Origin: Rhodobacteraceae bacterium 63075
GTDB taxonomy: Bacteria; Pseudomonadota; Alphaproteobacteria; Rhodobacterales; Rhodobacteraceae
Assembly: GCA_003417655.1 (NCBI GenBank)
Contig: QVMW01000001.1
Location: 124,001 to 188,000 of the forward strand
Direction: 5' to 3'
DNA: 64,000 nucleotides
Part shown: positions 45,829 through 54,864 of the stretch, one piece after another
Numbering within the stretch: position 1 is the first letter of the stretch
Layout of the letters: each line of letters opens with the position of its first letter
Position numbers and translations under genes: made by a program
Notes under the pieces: generated by a model
The model's input: the letters and a program-made list of their open reading frames with translations, nothing else
Told to the model about the DNA's origin: nothing
Databases searched by the model: none

Positions 45829-46011
45829 TCACAAATCCATCCGGATCGACTTCATGATCCGGTCGGTCTCGGCGAGGATCTTGAGGATGGACTGGTAATG
45901 CCGGATGTCCTCGAAGCTCAGGGAGCGGGCCTCGTTAAGTCCTGCCTGTTCCAAATGTCCGGGGCCGGAATAGCACCGAAGGTGCCCGGCCCCTCGCCAG
46001 ACCGCCCGCAC
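45829..46011 (-). CDS. Possible small or truncated gene of unknown function
   Basis: 60 codons. The last 30 residues, about SFEDIRHYQSILKILAETDR onward, look like a helical protein with coding-like codon use. The first 25 residues do not. It could be the 3' remnant of a lost gene, or a short ORF starting at a TTG near 45954. No family recognised. It runs leftward between convergent hemY and the inverted repeat. Confidence 0.3.
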   Translation of the reverse strand: MRAVWRGAGHLRCYSGPGHLEQAGLNEARSLSFEDIRHYQSILKILAETDRIMKSIRMDL

Positions 46012-46126
46012 GGGCTGGCGATTTGGTTAAGCTTGGCGCATCGCTCAGATCTATTTCGGATGTGGCAGGGATAAAGCGCTGCTGCCCCAGCGTCGGATCG
46101 CCATCCCGCGGTCTGGCGAGGGGCCG
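45987..46126. repeat. 19-bp perfect inverted repeat with 102-base spacer
   Basis: CGGCCCCTCGCCAGACCGC (45987-46005) and its exact complement (46108-46126). An inner 7-bp pair TGGCGAT/ATCGCCA (about 46016 and 46098) extends the structure. It may be a long hairpin in a transcript ahead of smpB, or the ends of a decayed short element. No target-site duplication was seen. Confidence 0.6.
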
Positions 46127-46177
46127 TCTGCCCGCAACCCTCTCGACTTTCGCGCTGGCGGTGATTATCTGGCGCGC

Positions 46178-46657
46178 ATGGCCAAGAAGAAGACATCCGA
46201 CCCCAATTACAAGGTGATCGCCGAGAACCGGCGGGCGCGGTTCGATTATGCGATCGAGGAAGATATCGAATGCGGGATCATCCTGGAGGGTTCGGAGGTC
46301 AAATCCTTGCGCGAGAGCGGGGCGAACATCGCCGAGAGCTATGCGGCTGTCGAGGAGGGCGAGCTGTGGCTGGTGAACTCCTATATCGCGCCTTACGCGC
46401 AGGCCAAGTCGTTCAAGCATGACGAGCGGCGGCGCCGCAAGCTGCTGGCCAGCCGCAAGGAGTTGGCGCGGATGTGGAACGCCACGCAGCGCAAGGGCAT
46501 GACGCTCGTGCCGATCGTGATGTATTTCAACCATCGCGGGCTGGCCAAGATCAAGATCGGCATCGCCAAGGGCAAGAAGCTGCATGACAAGCGCGCCACC
46601 GAGGCCAAGCGCGACTGGTCGCGCCAGAAGCAGCGGCTTTTGAAGGATCACGGTTAG
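46178..46657 (+). CDS. smpB: SsrA (tmRNA)-binding protein SmpB
   Basis: 159 residues starting [54 protein letters not shown] and the basic C-terminal tail ([16 protein letters not shown]) are typical. It carries tmRNA to stalled ribosomes for trans-translation. The ssrA gene is not in the window. A 7-bp GGGAAAA/TTTTCCC hairpin follows at 46665-46686. Confidence 0.97.
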   Translation: MAKKKTSDPNYKVIAENRRARFDYAIEEDIECGIILEGSEVKSLRESGANIAESYAAVEEGELWLVNSYIAPYAQAKSFKHDERRRRKLLASRKELARMWNATQRKGMTLVPIVMYFNHRGLAKIKIGIAKGKKLHDKRATEAKRDWSRQKQRLLKDHG

Positions 46658-46779
46658 GCCAGCGGGGAAAACCACGCGATTTTCCCATGACGTGCGGATG
46701 ACCCCACGGATAAGGCTGCATCCAGCTCGGGCAGACAGGACTCGCCGGGCAGGAAACAGCCCCAGGGGAGGGAGCACGC

Positions 46780-47055
46780 ATGGAACTCATTATCGGTCTT
46801 ATCTCGGGCGCGGTCGGCGGCAATGTCGCGGGCGGCCTTTTCAAGAATATCAACCAGGGCACGCTGATGAACTCGCTCGCCGGGATCATCGGCGGCGGGC
46901 TTGGCGGCACGCTGCTTGGCATGCTCGGCATGGGCGGCATGGCCGATGGCGGCATGGACATCGCCTCCATCCTCGGCCAGGTCGCCAGCGGCGGTGTCGG
47001 CGGCGGCGTTCTGCTGGCGATCGTCGGCGCGGTGCGCAACATGATGAACAAGTAA
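46780..47055 (+). CDS. Small glycine-rich membrane protein, function unknown
   Basis: 91 residues, very rich in Gly, Leu and Met (GGGLGGTLLGMLGMGGMADG), with two to three hydrophobic segments. It starts MELIIGLISGAVGGNVAGGL after a GGAGGG ribosome site. It resembles small transglycosylase-associated or YeaQ-like membrane proteins only in composition. No family assigned. Stands between smpB and the sulfurtransferase. Confidence 0.7.
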   Translation: MELIIGLISGAVGGNVAGGLFKNINQGTLMNSLAGIIGGGLGGTLLGMLGMGGMADGGMDIASILGQVASGGVGGGVLLAIVGAVRNMMNK

Positions 47056-47165
47056 ACCTGAGAATCTTGCTTGTCCTCGAGAGACCGGTTGCGGAAACGT
47101 GGCCGGTCTTGCCGTATCCGCAGCATCGCGCTAGAGATTGCCGGGCACGGGCAGAAGGGGCAGAC

Positions 47166-48023
47166 ATGGCGCAGGACGATCCCAGGACACTTGTTTCGAC
47201 GGGCTGGCTGGCCGCGCATCTGAAGAACCCCGATCTGCGGGTGCTCGATGCGACATGGGTCTTGCCGCATGTGGAGCTCGACCCCAAGGCAGGCTACGCC
47301 ACGGCGCATATCCCCGGCGCGCGCTTCTTCGACATCGACGAGATCAGCGACAACCGCTCGGAGCTTCCTCACATGGTCCCTCCTGTCGAGAAGTTCATGA
47401 GCAAGATGCGCGCCATGGGCGTGGGTGATGGCCACCAGGTGATCGTTTACGATCAGACAGGGCTCAGCTCGGCGGCGCGCGTGTGGTGGCTTTTCAAGCT
47501 GATGGGGCAGGAGAATGTCGCCGTGCTCGACGGCGGGCTGCCCAAGTGGCAGTCCGAGGGCCGCGAGACGGAAGACCTGCCCCCCGTGGTGCGCGACCGG
47601 CACATGACTGTGCGGCGTCAGAACCACCTCGTCAAGGATGTCACGCAGGTCTCCGCCGCGGCGAAGCTGGGCGATTACGAGATCATTGATGCGCGCTCCC
47701 GCGGCCGTTTCGCTGGCACCGAGCCGGAGCCGCGCGAGGGGCTGCGCAGCGGGCATATTCCCGGTTCGAAGAACCTGCCTTTCGGCGAGCTTTTCAACGA
47801 GGATGGCACGATGAAGGCGCCGGATGCGCTCCGGGCTGCCTTCGAGAGCGCGGGCGTTGACCTTGCCAAACCCGCGATCACGACATGCGGCTCCGGCATC
47901 ACAGCCGCCGTGCTCAGCCTTGCGCTTACGCGCCTCGGCAAGAGCGATCATGCGCTTTATGACGGCTCCTGGGCCGAATGGGGCGCTTTCCCCACACTTC
48001 CCGTTGCGACAGGAGACGCATGA
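47166..48023 (+). CDS. sseA: 3-mercaptopyruvate/thiosulfate sulfurtransferase
   Basis: 285 residues, two rhodanese domains. The first has VLDATWVLP and AHIPGARFFDIDEISD; the second ends in the active loop CGSGITAAVLSLAL, whose CGSGxTA form is the mercaptopyruvate-type signature. It moves sulfur from 3-mercaptopyruvate to an acceptor. It overlaps the following aminotransferase start, so the pair is an operon in cysteine/aromatic amino acid handling (inference). Confidence 0.93.
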   Translation: MAQDDPRTLVSTGWLAAHLKNPDLRVLDATWVLPHVELDPKAGYATAHIPGARFFDIDEISDNRSELPHMVPPVEKFMSKMRAMGVGDGHQVIVYDQTGLSSAARVWWLFKLMGQENVAVLDGGLPKWQSEGRETEDLPPVVRDRHMTVRRQNHLVKDVTQVSAAAKLGDYEIIDARSRGRFAGTEPEPREGLRSGHIPGSKNLPFGELFNEDGTMKAPDALRAAFESAGVDLAKPAITTCGSGITAAVLSLALTRLGKSDHALYDGSWAEWGAFPTLPVATGDA

Positions 48024-49207
48024 TGTTCGAGAACCTCAAGGAACAACCCGTCGACAAGATCATGGCGATCATGGCGAAGTACAAGGCCGACCCGCGCCCC
48101 GGGAAGATCGATCTCGGTGTCGGCGTCTACAAAAACGCCGAAGGCGTCACGCCCGTCATGCGGGCGATCAAGGCCGCCGAGAAGCAGCTTTGGGAAGAGC
48201 AGGAGACAAAGGCCTATGTCGGGCTGCTGGGTGACCCGGCCTATGGCGACGCGATGCGCGAGCTGGTTCTGGCCGATGCGGTGCCTGCCGAAAACGTCTC
48301 TGTTGCGGCGACACCGGGGGGCACGGGCGCCTGCCGGCAGGCCTTCGAGCTGATCAGGATGGCCAACCCGGACGCGCGCGTCTTCGTCAGCGATCCGACA
48401 TGGCCCAACCATATGTCGATCCTGAATTACGTCGGTATCCCGACGATCAAGTATCGCTATTTCGATGCCGAGACAGGCGGCGTCATGTTCGACGCGATGA
48501 TGGAGGACCTCGCCGAGGCGAAGGCGGGCGACGTGATCCTGCTGCATGGCTGCTGCCACAATCCGACCGGGGCGAACCTCACATTGCAGCAGTTCGAGGC
48601 GGTGGCCGAGCTGATTGTCGAGAAGGGCTGTGTCGCGATGATCGACATCGCCTACCAGGGCTTCGGCGACGGGCTCGACGCCGACGCGGCCGGGACGCGG
48701 CTCATCGCCTCGAAAGTGCCGGAATGCCTGATCGCGGCGAGCTGTTCGAAGAATTTCGGCATCTACCGCGAGCGCACGGGCGTTCTGATGGCCGTGGCGC
48801 AGGACAAGGATATGGCGGTGCTGACGGAGGACAACCTGAAGTCTCTGAACCGCCTCAACTACAGCTTCCCGCCCGATCACGGCGCGCGGCTGGTGACGAT
48901 GATCCTCAACGACGAAAAGCTCAAGGCCGACTGGATGGCCGAGCTGGAGGAGATTCGCACCGGCATGCTCGGGCTGCGCGAGCAACTGGCGCGGGAGCTT
49001 CAGGAGCGCTCGGGCTCCGACCGTTTCGCCTTCCTCGCGGAGCACCGGGGGATGTTCTCGCTGCTGGGGACGACGCCCGATAAGGTCGAGCAGATGCGCG
49101 AGCATAACGCGATCTACATGATCCCCGACAGCCGCATGAACATCGCCGGGCTCAACAAGGAGACCGTGCCGCAGCTTGCCAAGGCGATCATCGACGCAGG
49201 GATCTGA
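48023..49207 (+). CDS. Aromatic/aspartate aminotransferase (class I PLP)
   Basis: 394 residues from MFENLKEQPVDKIMAIMAKY. An ATG three bases earlier is equally close to the AGGAG site and overlaps the sulfurtransferase stop by four. LGVGVYKNAEGVTPV, CCHNPTGANLT and PLP-lysine SCSKNFGIYRERTG are typical of the aspartate/aromatic aminotransferase type. Likely substrates are aromatic amino acids or aspartate. Gene context suggests cysteine-to-mercaptopyruvate transamination as a candidate role (inference). Confidence 0.93.
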   Translation: MFENLKEQPVDKIMAIMAKYKADPRPGKIDLGVGVYKNAEGVTPVMRAIKAAEKQLWEEQETKAYVGLLGDPAYGDAMRELVLADAVPAENVSVAATPGGTGACRQAFELIRMANPDARVFVSDPTWPNHMSILNYVGIPTIKYRYFDAETGGVMFDAMMEDLAEAKAGDVILLHGCCHNPTGANLTLQQFEAVAELIVEKGCVAMIDIAYQGFGDGLDADAAGTRLIASKVPECLIAASCSKNFGIYRERTGVLMAVAQDKDMAVLTEDNLKSLNRLNYSFPPDHGARLVTMILNDEKLKADWMAELEEIRTGMLGLREQLARELQERSGSDRFAFLAEHRGMFSLLGTTPDKVEQMREHNAIYMIPDSRMNIAGLNKETVPQLAKAIIDAGI

Positions 49208-49213
49208 GCGCGA

Positions 49214-49987
49214 TCAGGCGAGATGCGCATGAATGTCGGCGTGCATCTCTGCGCCGCTGGCAACGACGCCGCTCAGAAGCGGCTCGGCATTGTTGAAGCG
49301 CAGCGGCGCGCCTGTCTTGTCGCTGACCGTCCCGCCCGCTTCGGAGATGATCAGCGCGCCGGCGGCGATGTCCCATTCCCATGAGCGGCGCAGGGTGAGC
49401 ATCGCATCGAAGCGCCCCTCGGCCACCAGCGCAAGCCGGTAGGCCAGCGAGGGGCGAAAATTACGCTCGATGCTCGGAGGGCCGCTTTTCCAGTGGCGCG
49501 GATCGAGAGCCGGGCGGGCGAGCAGCACCGATGCACCTTCGAGCTTTGCGGCGTTCGACGACCGGATCGGCGCGTTGTTGAGATGGGCTCCGAGGCCTTT
49601 TGCGGCGGAATAGAGCCTGTTTTTCATCGGGAGATAGACAACGGCGGCGGTCACTTCGCCGTGGGTTACGACCGACAGGGAATGCGCCCAGGTATAGGAG
49701 CCTTCCATGAAGCTGCGGGTGCCGTCGATCGGGTCGATGACAAAGAGCTTTTCGGCTGAAAGCCTTTCGGCAGTGTCCTCTGTCTCCTCCGACAGCCAGC
49801 CATAATCGGGCCGCGCGGCCCGGAGGGTTTCTTCCAGATAGGTGTTCACGGCGAGGTCGGCTTCCGTCACGGGGCCCGCGTCGTCGGGTTTGTGCCAGGA
49901 CCTGAGCTGTTCGATGGCGAAGCCCGAGGCGATCTCGCCCGAAGCCTTGGCCGCCGAGATCAGAAGCTCGAGGTCACGATCCGGCAA
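49214..49987 (-). CDS. Inositol monophosphatase/CysQ-family phosphatase
   Basis: 257 residues. The start is TTG (coding for M at the head of PDRDLELL): there is an in-frame TGA two codons upstream and GAAGG about eight bases before. Metal motifs are SEETED, DPIDGTRSF and EWDIAAGALI. The family includes inositol monophosphatase, fructose-1,6-bisphosphatase and 3'(2'),5'-bisphosphate nucleotidase CysQ; which one is unclear. It overlaps the pmbA end by 14 bases. Confidence 0.93.
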   Translation of the reverse strand: MPDRDLELLISAAKASGEIASGFAIEQLRSWHKPDDAGPVTEADLAVNTYLEETLRAARPDYGWLSEETEDTAERLSAEKLFVIDPIDGTRSFMEGSYTWAHSLSVVTHGEVTAAVVYLPMKNRLYSAAKGLGAHLNNAPIRSSNAAKLEGASVLLARPALDPRHWKSGPPSIERNFRPSLAYRLALVAEGRFDAMLTLRRSWEWDIAAGALIISEAGGTVSDKTGAPLRFNNAEPLLSGVVASGAEMHADIHAHLA

Positions 49988-51320
49988 GGGTCAGACCTTC
50001 GACCAGCAAGGACGGGACGACGCGGCTCAGATGCGTGCGGGCGTCATTGGCCGGGGTGATCGAGCGCAGCATCTCGCGCAGGTTTCCGGCGATGGTGACT
50101 TCGTTGACCGCGTGCTTGATCTCGCCATTCTCCACCCAGAATCCCGAGGCCCCGCGCGAATAGTCGCCTGTGTTCGGGTTGATCGTCGAGCCGATGAGCG
50201 AGGTGACGAGAAAGCCCGTGCCCATCTGCGCGATGAGCTCTGCGCGGGTCGAATTGCCCTGTGTCAGAGACGTATTCCAGACCGAAGGCGACGGCGCGGA
50301 GGACGTCCCGCGCGCGGCATTGGCCGTGGAGGAGAGGCCCAGCTTGCGGGCATTGGCCAGATCGAGCGTCCAGCCCTGGAGCACGCCGTCCTTGACGATG
50401 TGGCGGGGTGCTGTCGGCAGGCCCTCGGCATCGAAGCGGCGTGAGCCGGAGACACGGGGGCGATGCGGATCTTCCAGAACCGAAAGATGCGCCGGCAGGA
50501 CGTCCTCGCCCAGTGCATCCCGCAGCCAGGACGAGCCGCGCGCAATCATCGCGCCGTTCACCGCCGAGAGCAGATGGCCCAGCAGCGTGGACGAGACACG
50601 CTCGTCGAAAAGCACGGGGTAGGCCCCTGTCTTCGGCTTCTGCGGCTTCACCCGTTCGGCGGCGCGGGCGGCGGCCAGCGCGCCGATCTCCTCGGGGCTG
50701 CGCAGGTCGGCGGCGAATATGCGCCCGTCGGCATCATAGTCGCGCTCCATGCCGAGGCCTTCGCCGGCGATGGCAACGCAGGAGACGGAACGGCTCGTGC
50801 GCTTGTAACCGCCCGAGAAGCCTGTCGTGGTCGCGAGGTGAACCTCGCTGGATGAATAGCTCGCCGAGGCGGACTGGACCTGCGTTATGGCCTTGTTTTC
50901 CAACGCCGCCGCTTCGGCGCGGCGGGCGTCGTCCTGAAGCTGCTCCGGAGCGGGCTCCGGCGCGGGGTCGAAAAGCTCCAGCCCCTTGGCGCTGCGGTCC
51001 CCGGCCAGCTTGTCGGGGTCGGCAAGCCCGATATAGGGGTCTTCCGGCGCTTCGCGGGCCATGAAGACGGCGCGCTCCGCCGCCTCCCTGAGCGCGGCCT
51101 CGCGCATGTCCGAAGAGGAGACCATGGCCTGGCGCTGCCCGATCAGCACGCGCAGGCCGATATCGGTGCCGTCCGACCGCTCGGCCTGTTCAAGCCGCCC
51201 ATCACGGACATCGAGCGAGACGGAGCTTCCCTTGAGGGTGATCACATCGGCGGCTTCGGCACCGGCCTCGAGGGCGGCGTCGAGGGCGATTTCGGACAGG
51301 CGGGAGAGTGAATTTGTCAT
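49974..51320 (-). CDS. pmbA: TldE/PmbA metalloprotease-related protein
   Basis: 448 residues from MTNSLSRLSEIALDAALEAG. The GLRVLIGQRQAMVSSSD and GTGFLVTSLIGSTINPNTGD segments, and GASGFWVENGEIKHAVNEVT near the C-terminus, are characteristic. TldE partners TldD to process small peptides (microcin B17, CcdA antidote). TldD is not in the window. The end overlaps the phosphatase start, hence an operon. Confidence 0.95.
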   Translation of the reverse strand: MTNSLSRLSEIALDAALEAGAEAADVITLKGSSVSLDVRDGRLEQAERSDGTDIGLRVLIGQRQAMVSSSDMREAALREAAERAVFMAREAPEDPYIGLADPDKLAGDRSAKGLELFDPAPEPAPEQLQDDARRAEAAALENKAITQVQSASASYSSSEVHLATTTGFSGGYKRTSRSVSCVAIAGEGLGMERDYDADGRIFAADLRSPEEIGALAAARAAERVKPQKPKTGAYPVLFDERVSSTLLGHLLSAVNGAMIARGSSWLRDALGEDVLPAHLSVLEDPHRPRVSGSRRFDAEGLPTAPRHIVKDGVLQGWTLDLANARKLGLSSTANAARGTSSAPSPSVWNTSLTQGNSTRAELIAQMGTGFLVTSLIGSTINPNTGDYSRGASGFWVENGEIKHAVNEVTIAGNLREMLRSITPANDARTHLSRVVPSLLVEGLTLAGS

Positions 51321-51366
51321 GCACCCTATGTGGGTCAAAGCGCGCAAAGAGGCAAGCGGCTGACGC

Positions 51367-51403
51367 GCAAAAGAAAAGGGCGCCGCGCGGTGGCGACGCC
51401 CTT
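51367..51403 (-). terminator. Intrinsic terminator of the DUF2125 gene
   Basis: AAGGGCG with CGCCCTT, one mismatch, then a 3-bp inner CGC stem, followed on the minus strand by CTTTTCTTTT. It lies 17 bases beyond the stop codon. Confidence 0.85.
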
Positions 51404-51419
51404 CGCGTTCACGCGCGGA

Positions 51420-52937
51420 TCAGCGCAGGCGCTGGCCGTTGGCGAGGACATGGCCCTCGTCGTTGATCTCGATCTTGGAGTTGAGCGTGTCCTCACCTTC
51501 GACCGGAACGGCGAAGAGGCCCATCATCATGCGCGCGCCGGAGGCTTGCTCCTCGGGCAGCAGACCCATTTCGACGAGCTTGTCGAGCAGTGTGTTGCCG
51601 CCCGTGAGCTTGAGATCGACCGCGCCGGAGGGCTTGGGCATTCCCGGGAAGGTCGTCATGTCGGCATTGTCGAAAGTGAAGGCACCATCGCCCGTCAGCT
51701 CGGCCCCGGCGACACTGAGCTTGAGTGCATCGATATTTGCGCTCTGAATCTCGCCGGGCATGGCCTCGCCCGATTCGACGGCTTCCATCTGTTCGGGGTC
51801 GAGCAGGTCGAAGCCCGGCGTGGCCTGGCCGGAGACGGCAAGCTCGATCGTGGCCGGATCACGCGCGAGCTTGCCTTGCGGGTCGATCATGCCCCAGAGC
51901 ATCTCGGATGTGGTGAAGTTTTCGAGCAGGATGCTGAGCTTGTAGTCTTGCGGCTCCTCGGCCTTCGAGATCGGCATGCGCAGCTCGAAGCCGCTCTCCT
52001 CGGCATTGATCTCGATCGGGAAGGGGATGTCTGCGCCCGTTGCCGTCGACTTCAGGCCCTTCACCGTGCCGCCATAGGCGAGGTGATCCTTGTCGATCGA
52101 GACCGTGAGAGAGCCGCTTTCCGAAGAGGATTGCGTATTGAAGGATTCGTCCCGCTCCGTGGCGGCAACGCTCGTCTCGCCGCCCTCGTGGCTGAAGCTG
52201 CCGCTGAAGGCGAAGCCGGCCTTGAGCATTGCGCCGATTTCCTCGGCATCGTACTCGCCCATGGGGTAGCTGCCCGTACCGTCGAAGCTCAGGCCATTCA
52301 CGGCACCGCTCATCTTGAAGGTGCTTTCTTCGTCGGGAACCTCGACATCGACGTTATAGGCCAGCTCCTCGGCGGAGAAATCCTGCATCATGTTGCGCAT
52401 CTCGCCGAGCTTCATCTGGGCGCTGCCTGTCATGCCCTTGAGCATCATCTCCATGGCGCCGAACGGCATCGGCTCGCCATCGACGACCAGTTCGCTGACG
52501 CGCATGCCGAGCGTATCGGCGGTGTATTGATAGGTCATGTCCTCGGGATCGCCGGAGACGATGATCGACAGGCCGGTGTTGTCATAGTTGATCGTGCCGG
52601 AGACATCCTCGCCCATATCGCTGGTCACGTCGAACGTGATCGGCAGGCTCTCGGGCACGCCGATCTCGACGCTCCCGTCAGAGCGGTTGGTGAGCGTCAT
52701 GGTGCCGATGGTCATGCCGATATCGGCCTCCTCCATGTCCATGGCCAGCGAGAGATCGGAGACCGTCAGCGTATCGCTCGACATGTCTTCCATGGCGGTC
52801 ATTTCGTAGCCGAAGGTTTCGAGGTAGTCTTTCCAGTCGCTCCAGACCTGCTCTGCCGTGACGTCGGCCGCTACGGGGCCTGCGGCGAGGGAGAGGGCGA
52901 GGAGGGAGCTTGTGGCGAGGGGCGCGCGGGAGAGCAT
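51420..52937 (-). CDS. DUF2125 secreted or periplasmic protein
   Basis: 505 residues from MLSRAPLATSSLLALSLAAG, a signal peptide cut near VAADVTAEQVW. The mature protein is acidic and beta-rich, with repeated patterns such as MSGAVNGLSFDGTGSYPMGE and LKLSVAGAELTGDGAFTFDN. It matches DUF2125, found mainly in alphaproteobacteria; function unknown. A longer frame upstream runs into the SDR promoter region and is not coding. It is alone with its own terminator and is divergent from the SDR gene. Confidence 0.85.
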   Translation of the reverse strand: MLSRAPLATSSLLALSLAAGPVAADVTAEQVWSDWKDYLETFGYEMTAMEDMSSDTLTVSDLSLAMDMEEADIGMTIGTMTLTNRSDGSVEIGVPESLPITFDVTSDMGEDVSGTINYDNTGLSIIVSGDPEDMTYQYTADTLGMRVSELVVDGEPMPFGAMEMMLKGMTGSAQMKLGEMRNMMQDFSAEELAYNVDVEVPDEESTFKMSGAVNGLSFDGTGSYPMGEYDAEEIGAMLKAGFAFSGSFSHEGGETSVAATERDESFNTQSSSESGSLTVSIDKDHLAYGGTVKGLKSTATGADIPFPIEINAEESGFELRMPISKAEEPQDYKLSILLENFTTSEMLWGMIDPQGKLARDPATIELAVSGQATPGFDLLDPEQMEAVESGEAMPGEIQSANIDALKLSVAGAELTGDGAFTFDNADMTTFPGMPKPSGAVDLKLTGGNTLLDKLVEMGLLPEEQASGARMMMGLFAVPVEGEDTLNSKIEINDEGHVLANGQRLR

Positions 52938-53073
52938 GATATGACCTTTCGAGTGAATGGAGTTGCATCCAATGTCGCGGCACGGGGCGGCTTGGTCAAG
53001 GGTCGTTCGGGCTGGACGGGCCGTGACCAGCCGTTTAGCACTGAAGCTGACAGATGGATTTATGGAGGCACGG

Positions 53074-53826
53074 ATGAAGGACCTGACGGGAAAGACGGCG
53101 CTGATCACGGGAGCGAGCCGGGGCATCGGCGAGGCCACGGCGCGGCGGTTTGCCGAGGCCGGTGCGAATGTCGTCCTCACGGCGCGCAGCGCGGATGACA
53201 TCGCGCGCATCGCGGACGAGATCGGCGACAAGGCCAGCGCCTTTCCGTGCGATGTCAGCCGCTATGACGCGGTCAAGCGGGCCGTCGATCATGCGGTTGA
53301 GCGTTTTGGCGGGCTGGATATCCTGATCGGCAATGCCGGTGTCGTAGAGCCGATTTCTCTGCTTTCGGAGTCGGACCCGGACGCCTGGGGCCATGCCATC
53401 GATATCAACCTGAAGGGCGTCTATCACGGCATGCGCGCGGCGATGCCGGTCATGCAGGCGGCGGGCGGCGGCACGATCATCACGATCAGCTCCGGCGCGG
53501 CGCACAATGCGCTCGAAGGCTGGAGCGCCTACTGCGCCTCGAAGGCCGGCGCGGCGATGCTGACCAAGGCGGCGCATACCGAGGGCGCAGGCGAGGGGCT
53601 GCGCGTGATGGGCCTTTCGCCCGGCACTGTGGCGACACAGATGCAGCGCGAGATCAAGGCGAGCGGGATCAACCCGGTCAGCGAGCTTGACTGGAGTGCC
53701 CATATCCCTCCCGAATGGCCCGCTGAAACGCTCCTGTGGATGTGCGGCGCCGAAGCCGACGCCTATCTCGGCCAGGAACTGGCCCTGCGGGACGAGGGCC
53801 TGCGCAAGAAAGTAGGCCTGTCATGA
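53074..53826 (+). CDS. Short-chain dehydrogenase/reductase
   Basis: 250 residues from MKDLTGKTALITGASRGIGE. NAD(P) motif TGASRGIG, NAG in IGNAGVVEP, catalytic Ser in ITISSGAAH, and Tyr-x3-Lys in YCASK. The chosen ATG has GGAGG five bases upstream. Substrate unknown. It overlaps the enoyl-CoA hydratase gene by four bases, suggesting a shared pathway. Confidence 0.9.
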   Translation: MKDLTGKTALITGASRGIGEATARRFAEAGANVVLTARSADDIARIADEIGDKASAFPCDVSRYDAVKRAVDHAVERFGGLDILIGNAGVVEPISLLSESDPDAWGHAIDINLKGVYHGMRAAMPVMQAAGGGTIITISSGAAHNALEGWSAYCASKAGAAMLTKAAHTEGAGEGLRVMGLSPGTVATQMQREIKASGINPVSELDWSAHIPPEWPAETLLWMCGAEADAYLGQELALRDEGLRKKVGLS

Positions 53827-54428
53827 TCGATGTAAGAGACGAGGGCGGGCTGAGAATTGTGTCTCTGAACCGCCCTGACAAGGCCAATTCGCTCACCTCG
53901 GAGATGCTGGAGAGCCTCTGCACGGCCGTGGGCGACGCGGCCGGAACGCGCGTGCTGATCCTGACGGGGGAAGGCAAGGTCTTTTCCGCCGGGGCGGACC
54001 TCGAGGAGGCGCGTGCGGGGCTGGCCACCTCGCCGCTCTGGGAGCGGCTTTCGGGCGCGATCGCGGCCTTTCCCGGCCTCAGCATCGCGGCACTCAACGG
54101 CACGCTGGCGGGCGGGGCCATGGGCATGGCGCTGGCCTGTGACATGCGCCTGGCCGTTCCGAATGCCAAGTTCTTCTACCCGGTGATGAAGCTCGGATTC
54201 CTGCCCCAGCCGTCCGACCCAGGGCGCATGAGCGCGCTCATCGGACCGGCGCGCACCAAGCTCATCCTGATGGGCGGTCAGAAGATCATGGCCGAGGAGG
54301 CGCTCCGATTCGGGCTTGTCGACCGGATCGTGGAGCCCGCAGAGCTCATGGACGCGGCGCGCGCGCTGTCCGAGGACGTGCTCACCGCCAAGCCGGAGAT
54401 CATCAGCGGCATCAAGGCGCTGATCTAG
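53823..54428 (+). CDS. Enoyl-CoA hydratase/isomerase family protein (short)
   Basis: 201 residues. The oxyanion-hole motif FSAGADLEEARA and NGTLAGGAMGMALACDMRLA are crotonase-fold. It is shorter than the usual 250-260 residues: the C-terminal helices are reduced, and the loop near residue 120 has Gly-Phe-Leu-Pro where a catalytic Glu often lies. Activity may be hydratase or isomerase. It forms a pair with the SDR and overlaps the SpoIIAA-like gene at its end. Confidence 0.87.
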   Translation: MIDVRDEGGLRIVSLNRPDKANSLTSEMLESLCTAVGDAAGTRVLILTGEGKVFSAGADLEEARAGLATSPLWERLSGAIAAFPGLSIAALNGTLAGGAMGMALACDMRLAVPNAKFFYPVMKLGFLPQPSDPGRMSALIGPARTKLILMGGQKIMAEEALRFGLVDRIVEPAELMDAARALSEDVLTAKPEIISGIKALI

Positions 54429-54793
54429 GCGTCATCCTCCTGCACCCATTTGCGCGCCTCTTCGAGCTCGTCGAGGCCGAAGGTGCGCAGCTTGGTGCTC
54501 ATGAAATAGCCGGCGGTCTTCGAGAGCGGGCCGATCCAGCCCAGGTCGGACACGACGGCGACATGGGTGATATGCGGCAGGTTCTTCCAGTCGAACTTCA
54601 TGCCCGGCCAGATGACCGACGGATCGAAACCGCGAAAGGTCTCGATCACCTCGATGAACCGGACCTTGCCGTGCTTGTCGATGAATTTCTGCATCGGCTC
54701 GACGGCGGCGCGGTAGTCCTCTTCTGTGACTTTTCCCGAGACTGTGATCGTCGCGGTGCGCGTGGCGTCATCTTCCTCGTAGCGGATCGTCAT
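54425..54793 (-). CDS. SpoIIAA-like (STAS-fold) protein
   Basis: 122 residues from MTIRYEEDDATRTATITVSG. The AVEPMQKFIDKHGKVRFIEV and HITHVAVVSDLGWIG segments fit the SpoIIAA-like (Pfam STAS-related) family often found in proteobacteria. No phosphorylation Ser of the classical type could be identified. Function unknown. Convergent with the crotonase gene (4-base overlap). Confidence 0.85.
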   Translation of the reverse strand: MTIRYEEDDATRTATITVSGKVTEEDYRAAVEPMQKFIDKHGKVRFIEVIETFRGFDPSVIWPGMKFDWKNLPHITHVAVVSDLGWIGPLSKTAGYFMSTKLRTFGLDELEEARKWVQEDDA

Positions 54794-54864
54794 GGCATCC
54801 TCCTTTCCAAAAACAGAGTCTAACACGGCCTGACAAGCTCTGCCTTGAGCTGGCGCAAATCCGT

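Larger units (their letters stand above)
45714..46177. other. 464-base gap between hemY and smpB, no convincing gene
   Basis: No well-supported gene fits this stretch. It holds a 13-bp tandem repeat (45740-45770), two TTAACC motifs at about 45795 and 45817, a weak minus-strand 60-codon frame (45829-46011) and a 19-bp inverted repeat with arms at 45987 and 46108. The third-codon-position GC of the weak frame looks coding-like over its last 35 codons, but it has no Met start with a ribosome site. Confidence 0.6.

Noticed and set aside
46665..46686. GGGAAAA/TTTTCCC hairpin after smpB as a terminator
   Set aside because: The stem is only 7 bp, AT-rich and has no T-run after it, so it was not listed as a terminator.
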